Positions 18,620-26,472 of a DNA stretch of 64,000 nucleotides are shown here, in pieces. Position 1 is the first letter of the stretch, and every line of letters begins with the position of its first letter. The notes below the pieces were generated by a model, which made no database searches, had not been told where the DNA came from, and saw nothing but the letters and a program-made list of their open reading frames with translations. Both the position numbers and the translations under genes were made by a program. This DNA is from Phenylobacterium soli (GTDB lineage: Bacteria > Pseudomonadota > Alphaproteobacteria > Caulobacterales > Caulobacteraceae): assembly GCF_003254475.1 (NCBI RefSeq), contig NZ_QFYQ01000001.1, positions 744,001 to 808,000 on the forward strand, given 5' to 3'.

Positions 18620-19834
18620 ATGTCGTCCCAAGCCCAACCCTATCATCTGGCGCTCGACGCCCAGAGCCTGCGCGACGCCGTCGACGCTCACCAGAAGTAT
18701 CTGGCGGGCCGCTCGGGCGGGCGGCGGCTGTCGCTGACCTATGCGGACCTGTCAAACTGCTCGCTTGATGGGCTGGACCTGCGCGAGGCCGACCTCGCCG
18801 GCGCCAAGCTGACGGGCGCCAGCCTGATCAAGACCAATCTCACTCGCGCCATCCTGTTCGGCTCGGACCTGCGCGAGGCCGACCTGCGGCGGGCGAACCT
18901 CAAGCGCGCCGACCTGCGCGGCGCCTGCCTGCGCGGCGCCAACCTCGCCGGCGCCGACCTCTCCGGCTGCGACCTGCGCGAGGGCCGCATCGCGCTGCAG
19001 GACAAGCTCGACGGCTTCCGCATCCTGCGCCACGAGCACCGCCCGGGCGAGCTCAACTATGCGGTCCTCACCGGCGCCAACCTTTCCGGCGCCCAGATGA
19101 CCTCGACCGTGGCCATGGCCTCCGACTTCACCGACGCCAACCTCTCCGGCGCGCACCTCTCCGGCGCGCGGCTGACGCGGGCCGTGCTCGACGGCGCGGA
19201 CCTGTCGGGCGCCGACCTCGGCGGGGCCGACCTCTCCGGCGCCTCGATGAAGCGCACGGTGGTGGCCGGCGCCAACCTCGACAACGCCAACCTCGACAAC
19301 GTCGATCTCACCGAGGTGCTGAAAGGCCCGCCGCCCATCGTCTACGTCGACGACCGCGCCCTCGACGAGGTGCTGGTCGACCACGAGACCTATTGCGACT
19401 CCGGCGGCCGCAAGGGCGCGATCCTCAGCCTGCCGGCCATCGACTTCCGGCCGCTCAAGGCGCTGCGCGGCCGCCGCCTGACCGGCCTCAGCGCCCCGGG
19501 CTCGATCTTCTTCGGGCTCGACATGCAGAAGGTCCAGCTCCAGGGCGCGGACCTCACCGGCTGCGACTTCCGCGGCGCCGACCTGCGCGAGGCCGACCTT
19601 CGCGGCGCCAAGCTCGTCGACGCTCAGATGACCCGCTGCGATCTTCGGGGCGCCAAGCTCGGCCCGCTGATGATCTCCGAGGGTCGCTTCGTGCGCACCG
19701 ACCTGACCCGCGCCACCCTGCGCGCCGCCGACCTGCGCGGCGCCTCGGCCAAGCGCGCCCGCCTCCTGGAGGCCGACCTCACCCAGGCCAAGGTCGCCGG
19801 CTGCGACCTCACCGGCGCGGAGATGGAGACCTAG
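18620..19834 (+). CDS. Pentapeptide-repeat protein
   Basis: 404 residues dominated by A(D/N)LxX repeats in three blocks: roughly residues 40-125, 145-235 and 310-400, separated by non-repeat linkers (RIALQDKLDGFRILRHEH and a segment around VYVDDRALDEVLVDHETYC). Such repeats fold as a right-handed quadrilateral beta-helix. Known members include DNA-mimic gyrase inhibitors (Qnr, MfpA), but most alphaproteobacterial ones are uncharacterised, and the linkers here are unlike Qnr. No signal peptide, so cytoplasmic. A perfect inverted repeat abuts the start codon. Function unassigned. Confidence 0.9.
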   Translation: MSSQAQPYHLALDAQSLRDAVDAHQKYLAGRSGGRRLSLTYADLSNCSLDGLDLREADLAGAKLTGASLIKTNLTRAILFGSDLREADLRRANLKRADLRGACLRGANLAGADLSGCDLREGRIALQDKLDGFRILRHEHRPGELNYAVLTGANLSGAQMTSTVAMASDFTDANLSGAHLSGARLTRAVLDGADLSGADLGGADLSGASMKRTVVAGANLDNANLDNVDLTEVLKGPPPIVYVDDRALDEVLVDHETYCDSGGRKGAILSLPAIDFRPLKALRGRRLTGLSAPGSIFFGLDMQKVQLQGADLTGCDFRGADLREADLRGAKLVDAQMTRCDLRGAKLGPLMISEGRFVRTDLTRATLRAADLRGASAKRARLLEADLTQAKVAGCDLTGAEMET

Positions 19835-19841
19835 CGGCTCC

Positions 19842-20276
19842 TCAGAGGTCCTCGACCTTGCAGCCCGTCGCGTCGTGGATGCGGTCGGCGACGATGCGGC
19901 GGTGGCAGCCGGCGGCGTCGGCCTCGTAGCAGAGCAGGGCGGCCTTGCGCTCGCGGGCGATCTCCGTCGCCTTGGCGAGCTGCAGCTGCGCGGCGGGCTC
20001 TGCCAGGTGCGCCTTGTAGATCTTGTGCATCTCGGCCACGTGACCCTTGTGCGCGGCGTCGCGGCCCGGCTTGGGCGTGCCGAGGTCGCGGAAATGGACG
20101 TAGTCGATGCCGGCCTCGGCCAGGCTCGCCGCCAGCAGGGTCTTGGAGAAGCCGGCCCGGCGCGAGGCGGCCACGGCGCGCACGTCGATCACCACCTCGA
20201 CGCCGGCCGCCCTCAGCTTGCTGATCACCGCATCCTGGGTCTCGTGCTCGTAGCCGATGGTCGCAAGCGGCTTCAT
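19842..20276 (-). CDS. DUF488 family protein
   Basis: 144 residues. The N-terminus TIGYEHETQDAVISKLRAAGVEVVIDVR and the C-terminal CYEADAAGCHRRIVAD (the C-x-E-x5-C-H-R type motif) are diagnostic for DUF488. The conserved Cys/His/Arg cluster suggests an enzymatic or redox role, but none is established. It ends eight bases from the stop of the convergent pentapeptide gene and diverges from the hydrolase gene across 64 bases. Confidence 0.88.
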   Translation of the reverse strand: MKPLATIGYEHETQDAVISKLRAAGVEVVIDVRAVAASRRAGFSKTLLAASLAEAGIDYVHFRDLGTPKPGRDAAHKGHVAEMHKIYKAHLAEPAAQLQLAKATEIARERKAALLCYEADAAGCHRRIVADRIHDATGCKVEDL

Positions 20277-20340
20277 CGCCGGTCTCTCCCCTTGGTCTCC
20301 CTAGCGTGAAGTCTATATGGGGACCTCGTCGGGAGGTTCC

Positions 20341-21213
20341 ATGGACGCGAAGCTCAGTCACGAACCCGTCGCGCGGCGCGTGCCGCTGCCGAGCCGGGAC
20401 GGCGAGATGGCCTATCTCGACTTCGGCCCGCCCGAGCGGGCGGTCGACCTCGTCTTCTCCCACGCCAACGGTTTCAACGCTCGCACCTACCGCACGATCC
20501 TCGGCCCGCTGGCCGGGGAGATGCGCATCCTCGCCATCGACCTGCGCGGCCATGGCGCGACAACCCTGCCGACGGTGATCGAGGGGCGCGAAGGCTGGAT
20601 CGAGATGCGCGACGACCTCCTGGCCTTCCTCGAGGCGGCGACGGATCGCCCCGTGGCGCTCTCCGGCCATTCGATGGGCGGCACCACCAGCCTGCTCGCG
20701 GCCGCGGCGCAGCCCGACCGGGTGCGGCGCCTGGCGCTTCTGGATCCGGTGATCTTCGAGTCTGCGAAGGTCGCCGATGCGGAGGAATCCCCGCTCGCCC
20801 AGGGCGCGGCGCGCCGCCGGGCGGTGTTCCCCTCCAAGGCGGCGGTCCGCGAGGCCTACCAGGGCCGCGGCGCCTTCAAGACCTGGACCGCCGAACAGGT
20901 CGCCGACTATGTCGAGGCCGGGTTCCGCGACACCGCCGACGGTCAGGTGACGCTCACCTGCGCGCCGGCGTGGGAGGCTTCGAACTTCCGCACCCACAAC
21001 TACGACCCGTTCGCGGCCTTCGCGCAGAGCCGCTGTCCGATCGACATCCGCCAGGCGGAGATCGCCTCCACCTGCCGCCTCGAGGGCCATCAGGCCGGCC
21101 TGACCCGCGACGGGCGCATCACCGTCCAGGTGGTCCCCGGCACGAGCCATTTCCTGCCCATGGAGCGGCCCGACGTCGTCGCCGAGGCGCTGCGCCGGGC
21201 GGTCGCTCCCTAG
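20341..21213 (+). CDS. Alpha/beta-fold hydrolase
   Basis: 290 residues from ATG 20341, preceded by GGGAGG at good spacing; an earlier in-frame GTG has no ribosome site. Fold landmarks: oxyanion region FSHANGFNARTY, IDLRGHG, nucleophile elbow GHSMGG (Ser), acid in the later half and catalytic His in GTSHFLPMERP. Single-domain cytoplasmic esterase/hydrolase of unknown substrate. Divergent from DUF488; the downstream gene is convergent. Confidence 0.88.
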   Translation: MDAKLSHEPVARRVPLPSRDGEMAYLDFGPPERAVDLVFSHANGFNARTYRTILGPLAGEMRILAIDLRGHGATTLPTVIEGREGWIEMRDDLLAFLEAATDRPVALSGHSMGGTTSLLAAAAQPDRVRRLALLDPVIFESAKVADAEESPLAQGAARRRAVFPSKAAVREAYQGRGAFKTWTAEQVADYVEAGFRDTADGQVTLTCAPAWEASNFRTHNYDPFAAFAQSRCPIDIRQAEIASTCRLEGHQAGLTRDGRITVQVVPGTSHFLPMERPDVVAEALRRAVAP

Positions 21214-21225
21214 GGCGCGAGCGCC

Positions 21226-21552
21226 CTAGCGCTTGCCTTCGCTGGGGTCGCCCTGCGGCCCCTCGAACCCCTCCTGCTTGGCCGCCTCGGGGGAGGTGTC
21301 GCCAGCGCCCTGGCGCGGCTGCGGATTGGCGCTCGGCTGGAAGCTGCGGCTCTCACCGGTCACCTGCTCGGTCCGCCCGGTGCGCTCCACCGCATCGTCC
21401 TGGCGCACCGAGGGGTAGCGCTCGGGTCCGCCCTCGTTGTCCGAGGCGTTGAGCGGCTGGGCGTCGTTCTCCTTGCGGCCGGAGGTCTGGATCCGATCCT
21501 CGTTCGCCGCGCGCTTGGTGTCGTGGGACTGGCCTTCGCGTTCGTCCGCCAT
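21226..21552 (-). CDS. Small highly hydrophilic, predicted disordered protein
   Basis: 108 residues from an ATG at 21552 with a textbook GGAGG six bases upstream; the open frame extends further but without a credible start. Composition is extreme: rich in E, D, R, Q, G, N and S, with almost no aromatic or large hydrophobic residues and no cysteine. This resembles hydrophilin- or stress-type disordered proteins, but I recognise no family. Convergent to the hydrolase gene and divergent from the cytochrome b gene. Confidence 0.65.
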   Translation of the reverse strand: MADEREGQSHDTKRAANEDRIQTSGRKENDAQPLNASDNEGGPERYPSVRQDDAVERTGRTEQVTGESRSFQPSANPQPRQGAGDTSPEAAKQEGFEGPQGDPSEGKR

Positions 21553-21699
21553 CACGTGCCTCCATCGGGTTTGCTCGCGGAGGGAAGCGCCGGGGCGGGG
21601 CCCGCGTTCCCGTCCTTCGCGCGGCGGGCGCTGTAACCTTCCCCGGCTCGCCGCCGAACTCACCCTGTGGCAGACTTCGACGGACGGGGGAGAGACGCC

Positions 21700-22548
21700 A
21701 TGGCGAACGCGCGCGGGACACGGCCCGCCAAGCTCCTCATCCGCCGCCACTCGCTGGCGACGCGGCTGACCCACTGGCTCAATGTGCTGGCGCTCACCCT
21801 GCTGCTGATGAGCGGGCTGCAGATCTTCAACGCCCACCCGGCGCTCTACTGGGGCGCCAAGTCGGTGTTCGCCCATCCCTGGCTCGCCATGCTGCCGGGC
21901 GAGCGGGGCGGCCAGCCGGTGGGCGTCACCTTGCTCGGCGGGCACATGTTCGACACCACCGGCCTGTTCGGCTGGTCGGGGCGGCCGGGCATGGGCGAGC
22001 CGCGCGGCTTCCCCGCCTGGGCGACGATCCCCAGCTACCGCGACCTGGCCGACGGCCGGCGCTGGCACTTCTTCTTCGCCTGGGTCTTCGTCCTGAACGG
22101 CCTCGCCTACCTGGCGCTGGGCTTCCTCACGCGGCACATCCAGCGCGACCTCTGGCCCCGGGCCTGGCAGCTGAGGCCCGCCCACGTCTGGCACGAGATC
22201 GTCACCCACGCCCAGCTCCGGTTCCCGAAGGGCGAGGCCGCCCGGACCTACAACATCCTGCAGAAGGCGACCTACCTGGCCGTGATCTTCGTCCTCCTGC
22301 CGGCCATGGTCGCCACCGGCCTGACCATGTCGCCAGGCGTCGACGCCGGCGCGCCCTGGCTGCTGGACCTCTTTGGCGGCCGCCAGTCGGCGCGCTCGAT
22401 CCACTTCGTGACGGCCACGCTGGTCGTCCTCTTCGTGCTGGTGCACCTCCTGATGGTCGTCGCCTCCGGGCTCTGGAACAACCTGCGCTCCATGATCACC
22501 GGCCGTTACGCCATCGACGCCGACAAACCTGAGGGAGGGGCGGCATGA
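21700..22548 (+). CDS. Cytochrome b561/CybH-type membrane subunit
   Basis: 282 residues from ATG 21700 (GGGGGAGAGA upstream). About four transmembrane helices with histidines suited to b-type heme: RRHSLATRLTHWLNVLAL in the first, DGRRWHFFFAWVFVLNG, then a third helix and IHFVTATLVVLFVLVHLLMV in the last. This matches the cytochrome b/b6-like subunit of Ni/Fe-hydrogenase, formate dehydrogenase and thiosulfate reductase. Its last four bases overlap the molybdopterin-domain gene, so the two are made together and probably form one membrane-anchored electron-transfer unit. Confidence 0.88.
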   Translation: MANARGTRPAKLLIRRHSLATRLTHWLNVLALTLLLMSGLQIFNAHPALYWGAKSVFAHPWLAMLPGERGGQPVGVTLLGGHMFDTTGLFGWSGRPGMGEPRGFPAWATIPSYRDLADGRRWHFFFAWVFVLNGLAYLALGFLTRHIQRDLWPRAWQLRPAHVWHEIVTHAQLRFPKGEAARTYNILQKATYLAVIFVLLPAMVATGLTMSPGVDAGAPWLLDLFGGRQSARSIHFVTATLVVLFVLVHLLMVVASGLWNNLRSMITGRYAIDADKPEGGAA

Positions 22549-23315
22549 GCCTCGATCGACGCGGCTGGCTGAAGGCCGCCGGCGCGGGCCTCGGCGGGCT
22601 GTGGCTCGCCGCCTGCAACAAGCTCACCGAGAACCCGACCTCGGCCGGGATGTTGAAGAGCGCCGAGGGCCTGACCCGTCGGGTCCAGCGCCTGGTGGTC
22701 GACCGCAAGGCTCTGGCGCGCGAGTTCACCGCCGCCGACATCTCGCCCGACTTCAAGCCCAACGGCTCCATCGATCCGCGCGACGCCGACTACGTGGCCC
22801 ACAGCGCGAACGGCTTCGCCGACTGGAAGCTGGTGATCGACGGCCTCGTCGAGCGGCCGCTGCAGCTCAGCCTCGCCGAGCTCCGCGCGCTGCCGGCCAG
22901 GACCCAGATCACCCGCCACGACTGCGTCGAGGGCTGGTCCTCGATCGCCAAGTGGCAGGGGGCGCGGCTCGGTCCGCTGCTCGACCGGGCGGGGCTGAAG
23001 CCCGACGCCCGCTACATCGTCTTCCACTGCGCCGACAGCCTCGGCGAGGAGCCTGGCGCGGCGGGCAAGTACTACGAGAGCATCGACCTCATCGACGCCT
23101 ATCACCCGCAGACCATCCTCGCCTACGCGATGAACGACGCCGCCCTGCCGGTCGCGCACGGCGCCCCGGTGCGCCTGCGGGTCGAACGGCAGCTCGGCTA
23201 CAAGCAGGCCAAGTACATCATGCGCCTGGAGGCGGTGGCCGACTTCGCCCATCTCGGGCGCGGCAAGGGCGGCTTCTGGGAGGACCGCGGCTACGAGTGG
23301 TACGCCGGCATCTAG
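22545..23315 (+). CDS. Molybdopterin-dependent oxidoreductase, sulfite-oxidase fold
   Basis: 256 residues. The N-terminus combines a Tat-like motif (DRRGWLK) with a lipobox (LAAC at about 20-23), so it should be exported folded and lipid-anchored. The main domain is the sulfite-oxidase/MsrP molybdopterin-binding fold, with the molybdenum-ligand cysteine in TRHDCVEGWSS. It starts inside the end of the cytochrome b gene (ATGA overlap). A periplasmic Mo-enzyme plus heme b partner suggests reduction or oxidation of a small oxo-compound such as a sulfoxide; the substrate is not readable. Distinct from MsrP/MsrQ because the heme partner is CybH-like rather than YedZ-like. Confidence 0.9.
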   Translation: MSLDRRGWLKAAGAGLGGLWLAACNKLTENPTSAGMLKSAEGLTRRVQRLVVDRKALAREFTAADISPDFKPNGSIDPRDADYVAHSANGFADWKLVIDGLVERPLQLSLAELRALPARTQITRHDCVEGWSSIAKWQGARLGPLLDRAGLKPDARYIVFHCADSLGEEPGAAGKYYESIDLIDAYHPQTILAYAMNDAALPVAHGAPVRLRVERQLGYKQAKYIMRLEAVADFAHLGRGKGGFWEDRGYEWYAGI

Positions 23316-23324
23316 CCGGACCCG

Positions 23325-24275
23325 TCATCCTGCCAGCGGTCGGGCCTCGTCCCAGACCTTCAGCACCCCGAGCTGCGACAGCGCGGCGAACAGCCGGTGC
23401 AGGTTGGACGCGTTGTCGATCAGCGCCGGGCGCAGCCTCGGCCCGGCGAGGGTGCGGGCCGGCACGATCAGTCCGCCCTTCACCCGCTCGCAGAAGCCGG
23501 CCTCCATCAGGGCGGTGACGCGCCGGCGGGCGGTCTCGTAGGGCACGCCCAGCCGGACGGCGAGGGACTGGGCCGCCATGGGAAGGCGCCGGTCGTCCGG
23601 GATCGGGGCCGAATGGGCGAGGTCGGCCGGCCAGTCGGCGACGTTGGAGCGGAAGATCTCCAGCAGGATGAGGGCGTCCAGCAGGTCGCCGATCTTGGCC
23701 AGGTCCTCGACGACCCGGAGCATGTAGGCGCCTACCAGGCGCGCCGCGGCGCGGATCGGGAAGACGGCGCCGGGCTCGGCGGCCGACGCCGGCAGGTCGC
23801 GCAACAGCCCGAGGTCGGCCAGCTGGTAATAGAAGGTCTGCAGCCGCTGGAAGCCGCGGAAGGCGTCGGCGTAGTAGTGGGGCCGCTGCAGCACCTCCGC
23901 CGGCACGATGACCCCGCCGCCGACCGTGCGGCACATCCCCTCGGCCACCAGGCCCTTCACCCGACGCCGGGCGGTCTCGAACGGGATCTGCAGGGAGCTG
24001 GAGAGGGCGTTGATGCTAATCGGCACGCGCAGATCGTCGGGCGGGATCTCGTCGCTCTCGGCGTAGGCGCGGTGCAGGTCAGGCCGGCGGCTGATCTCCT
24101 GAACGTTGGCCTGGATGATGGCGCTGACCAGAAGGGTGTCGAGCACGTGCCCGTCGCCGCGGGCGATGGCGACGGCGTCGAGCACATAGGCCACCGTCAG
24201 CCGGCTCATGAGCCGCAGCCGGCCTTCGTCGTCGCCGAGCGGCGCGAGCGGCGCGGCCGTTGCGGGTGCGGTCAT
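23325..24275 (-). CDS. Putative regulator with two tandem winged-helix units
   Basis: 316 residues from the ATG at 24275, preceded by GGGGGAG. The protein is an internal duplication: residues about 44-158 align with about 197-305. Each half has a helical lead (LDTLLVSAIIQAN / LDALILLEIFRSN), a helix-turn-helix with almost identical recognition region (IPFETARRRV / VPYETARRRV), a wing (GGGVIVPAEVL / KGGLIVPARTL) and a closing helix (LQTFYYQLADLGLL / LHRLFAALSQLGVL). This suggests a single-chain pseudo-dimer that binds DNA. I know no named family. Convergent to the molybdopterin gene by nine bases; a regulatory link to it is only a guess. Confidence 0.7.
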   Translation of the reverse strand: MTAPATAAPLAPLGDDEGRLRLMSRLTVAYVLDAVAIARGDGHVLDTLLVSAIIQANVQEISRRPDLHRAYAESDEIPPDDLRVPISINALSSSLQIPFETARRRVKGLVAEGMCRTVGGGVIVPAEVLQRPHYYADAFRGFQRLQTFYYQLADLGLLRDLPASAAEPGAVFPIRAAARLVGAYMLRVVEDLAKIGDLLDALILLEIFRSNVADWPADLAHSAPIPDDRRLPMAAQSLAVRLGVPYETARRRVTALMEAGFCERVKGGLIVPARTLAGPRLRPALIDNASNLHRLFAALSQLGVLKVWDEARPLAG

Positions 24276-24353
24276 GGCCTGCTCCCCCAGACCTAACATC
24301 GGTATCTAGGATGAGGGGCGCGAGGCGTTCGGACAAGGCGCCTATGGTGGAGT

Positions 24354-25166
24354 TCAGTACGGGTTCTTGGCGATCAGCGCGGCTTCCTGGGCGCAGGCGG
24401 CGGCGTCGGGCGCGGGTCCGGCCGCGCGGGCGGCGGCCACCTCGGCCCGCGCCGCGTCCATGTCCGACCGGAACTGGGCGACGCCGTGCAGCGCCGCCAC
24501 CAGGATCGCCCCGTTGTCGCGGCCCGCGTCGACCGCGCTCAGCGAGTGCACGCCGCAGACCAGCCGGTTCTCGCCGAATGCGCGCGCGCGGGTGAGGATC
24601 GGGGCCGCCCGGTCGGGGGCGAGCTCGGCGAGGATCAGGCCCACCGTCCAGCTCCAAGTGTTGTGGCCGGAGGGATAGTCGGGGCTGGCGGCCAGGGAGG
24701 CGTCGCGCGGCACGCAGATCGCGCCCTTGTCGCGCAGGTAGGGGCGGGGCCGCTGGTAGATGTCCTTCGGCCGGTTCGTCGCCCGGCTCGCATCAGGCGC
24801 CACCTTGGCGAGCAGGGCCAGGGTGCGCGGCGCGTTCTTCGGCGTCAGCTCGACCCCGAGCGCGCAGGCCAGGTCCTTGACGATGCCGGCGGAGTTGGCG
24901 TCGTTCTGCGCCATGGCCCAGCGTGGGTCGTGCTCGTAGCGCCGGGTGGCGCGATAGATCTCCCGGTCGGCGCGATCGCGCGGATCGCCGGGCCTGGGCG
25001 CCGGCGGCAGGACGGCGTAGGTGTCCGGCGCGCTCTCGCCGAGATAGCCGGAGGCCCGCGGCGCCGGCGTCATCGCCGCCTGGGGAGCCGCCTGCTGGGC
25101 GATCGCTGCGCCCGCCACCAGGATCAGGGCGTTCGCGACCGCCGCCGCGCCAAGCTTCATCCCCAT
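24354..25166 (-). CDS. Class A non-specific acid phosphatase (PAP2 superfamily)
   Basis: 270 residues from the ATG at 25166 (GGGAG upstream), with a signal peptide ending AIAQ. The PAP2 catalytic triad of motifs is intact: KDIYQRPRP (K-x6-RP), YPSGH (PSGH) and ENRLVCGVHSLSAVD (R-x5-H-x3-D with the class A cysteine). It should hydrolyse organic phosphomonoesters in the periplasm. The next gene upstream is the DHS-like gene, which ends in a strong terminator, so this gene has its own transcription start. Confidence 0.92.
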   Translation of the reverse strand: MGMKLGAAAVANALILVAGAAIAQQAAPQAAMTPAPRASGYLGESAPDTYAVLPPAPRPGDPRDRADREIYRATRRYEHDPRWAMAQNDANSAGIVKDLACALGVELTPKNAPRTLALLAKVAPDASRATNRPKDIYQRPRPYLRDKGAICVPRDASLAASPDYPSGHNTWSWTVGLILAELAPDRAAPILTRARAFGENRLVCGVHSLSAVDAGRDNGAILVAALHGVAQFRSDMDAARAEVAAARAAGPAPDAAACAQEAALIAKNPY

Positions 25167-25254
25167 GACCTGCTCCCGAACCCCTGAGGCGGCAGGTGTC
25201 GCAGAGCCGCGGCCGGGGTTCAACCGATCGCAGGCCGTGTGGCGGCCGGACGCG

Positions 25255-25284
25255 AAAAAGCCCGCCGCGGCGACCGCGGCGGGC
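25255..25284 (-). terminator. Rho-independent terminator of the DHS-like gene
   Basis: Read on the minus strand: perfect 11-bp stem (GCCCGCCGCGG at 25260-25270 with its complement at 25274-25284), three-base loop, then five Ts (25255-25259). It lies 28 bases after the stop codon. Confidence 0.85.
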
Positions 25285-25312
25285 TTCCTCGTTCCGTCGG
25301 CCGTCGAACGGC

Positions 25313-26371
25313 CTACTTGGCTTCGAACAGCTTGGCCCAGCGGCGCTTCTCGCGGGTCTTCCAGGAGCCCTGATGCCACGCGTTGGAGGCGATCAGCGGG
25401 ACCACGGTGGTGGCCTCGGCGAACACCATCTGCTCCCAGGTGACGTCGACCTTGCCCCAGGAGCAGGCCTCCTTGAGCGTCGAGGACGAGCAGGCGCCGT
25501 CGCGCACGTCGGCCACGGTGATCTGGACCGCGTACTTGTGCATCTCCGCCTCGTGGCCGAGGATCTCCGCGCAGACCACGGTGTCCTGCGCGAAGTTCTT
25601 CGGCACGCCGCCGCCGACCATGAACAGGCCCGTGGTGCCCGCCTTGATCTTGATGTCGGTGAGCTCGCGGAAGTCGGCGACGCTGTCGATGGTCAGGTAG
25701 GGCTTGCCTTCCTTCATCCGCTCCACCTGATGCTTCACCAGGCCGAAGCCGGCGGAGCTGTCGGTGAAGGCCGGGCAGAAGATCGGCACGCCTTCCTCAT
25801 AGGCCGTCTGCACCAGGCTGCCGGGCTTCTTGGCGTTGCCCGCCGCCAGCCACTTGCCCATCTCGTGGATGAACTCGCGCGAGGAATAGGGGCGCGGCTC
25901 CAGCGCGTTGCACAGATCGTAGATCGTGCCGTCGCAGTTCTGCAGCTCTTCTTCGTCGATGTAGGTGTCGTAGATCCGGTCGATGTAGAGGTCGCGCAGG
26001 TCGCGATCGTCGACGCCGCCCTGGGCCTGGTAGTGCCGGAAGCCCAGCGCCTCGAAGAAGTCCATGTCGACGATCGAGGCGCCGGTGGCCACAATCACGT
26101 CGATCATCCCGTACTTCACCATGTCGCGGTAGATGTGCATGCAGCCGGCCGCCGAGGTGGAGCCCGCCAGCGTCAGCCAGGTCGAGCAGTCCTTGTCCTC
26201 AAGCGACATCGACCAGATGTCGGCCGCGCGCGCGGTGTCGCGGCTGGTGAAGCTCATCTTGCGCATGGCGTCGATCACCGGGCGGGCGTCGTACTGGTCG
26301 ATCGCCACGTGCTCGACGGTCTTCGAAAGCAGCTCGGCCTTCTTGTTGGTGTTCTTGGAAGGAGCGTTCAT
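25313..26371 (-). CDS. Deoxyhypusine synthase-like polyamine enzyme
   Basis: 352 residues, the length of eukaryotic deoxyhypusine synthase (DHS). The DHS fold is clear: NAD-binding motifs (VATGASIVDMDFFEALG, FMVGGGVPKNF) and the active-site lysine in EACSWGKVD, the position that forms the enzyme-imine intermediate in DHS. Bacteria lack hypusinated eIF5A, and bacterial DHS-like proteins act instead on small amines, forming homospermidine or related aminobutyl-transfer products (some are annotated 1,9-bis(guanidino)-5-aza-nonane synthase). The neighbouring type III decarboxylase supports a polyamine role. A strong terminator follows. Confidence 0.85.
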   Translation of the reverse strand: MNAPSKNTNKKAELLSKTVEHVAIDQYDARPVIDAMRKMSFTSRDTARAADIWSMSLEDKDCSTWLTLAGSTSAAGCMHIYRDMVKYGMIDVIVATGASIVDMDFFEALGFRHYQAQGGVDDRDLRDLYIDRIYDTYIDEEELQNCDGTIYDLCNALEPRPYSSREFIHEMGKWLAAGNAKKPGSLVQTAYEEGVPIFCPAFTDSSAGFGLVKHQVERMKEGKPYLTIDSVADFRELTDIKIKAGTTGLFMVGGGVPKNFAQDTVVCAEILGHEAEMHKYAVQITVADVRDGACSSSTLKEACSWGKVDVTWEQMVFAEATTVVPLIASNAWHQGSWKTREKRRWAKLFEAK

Positions 26372-26414
26372 GACCCTTCGTTCCCTTGAGGTTTGAGCGC
26401 CCGTCCAAATAGCG

Positions 26415-26448
26415 AGGCGCGGCCGGGACGGAGCGACCGGCCGCGCCT
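26415..26448 (-). terminator. 12-bp hairpin between decarboxylase and DHS-like gene
   Basis: AGGCGCGGCCGG (26415-26426) and its exact complement (26437-26448) around a ten-base loop, 25 bases after the decarboxylase stop. On the minus strand it is followed by a short T-containing stretch (CGCTATTTGG) rather than a clean U-run, so termination may be partial, letting some transcripts continue into the DHS-like gene. Confidence 0.55.
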
Positions 26449-26472
26449 ATAACACTTCCCGTAAGACGGTTG

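Noticed and set aside
18354..18620. Rho-independent terminator with U-run after the CHAP gene
   Set aside because: The hairpin at 18482-18499 is followed by CTCCCTGCC, not Us, so it is listed only as a weak candidate.
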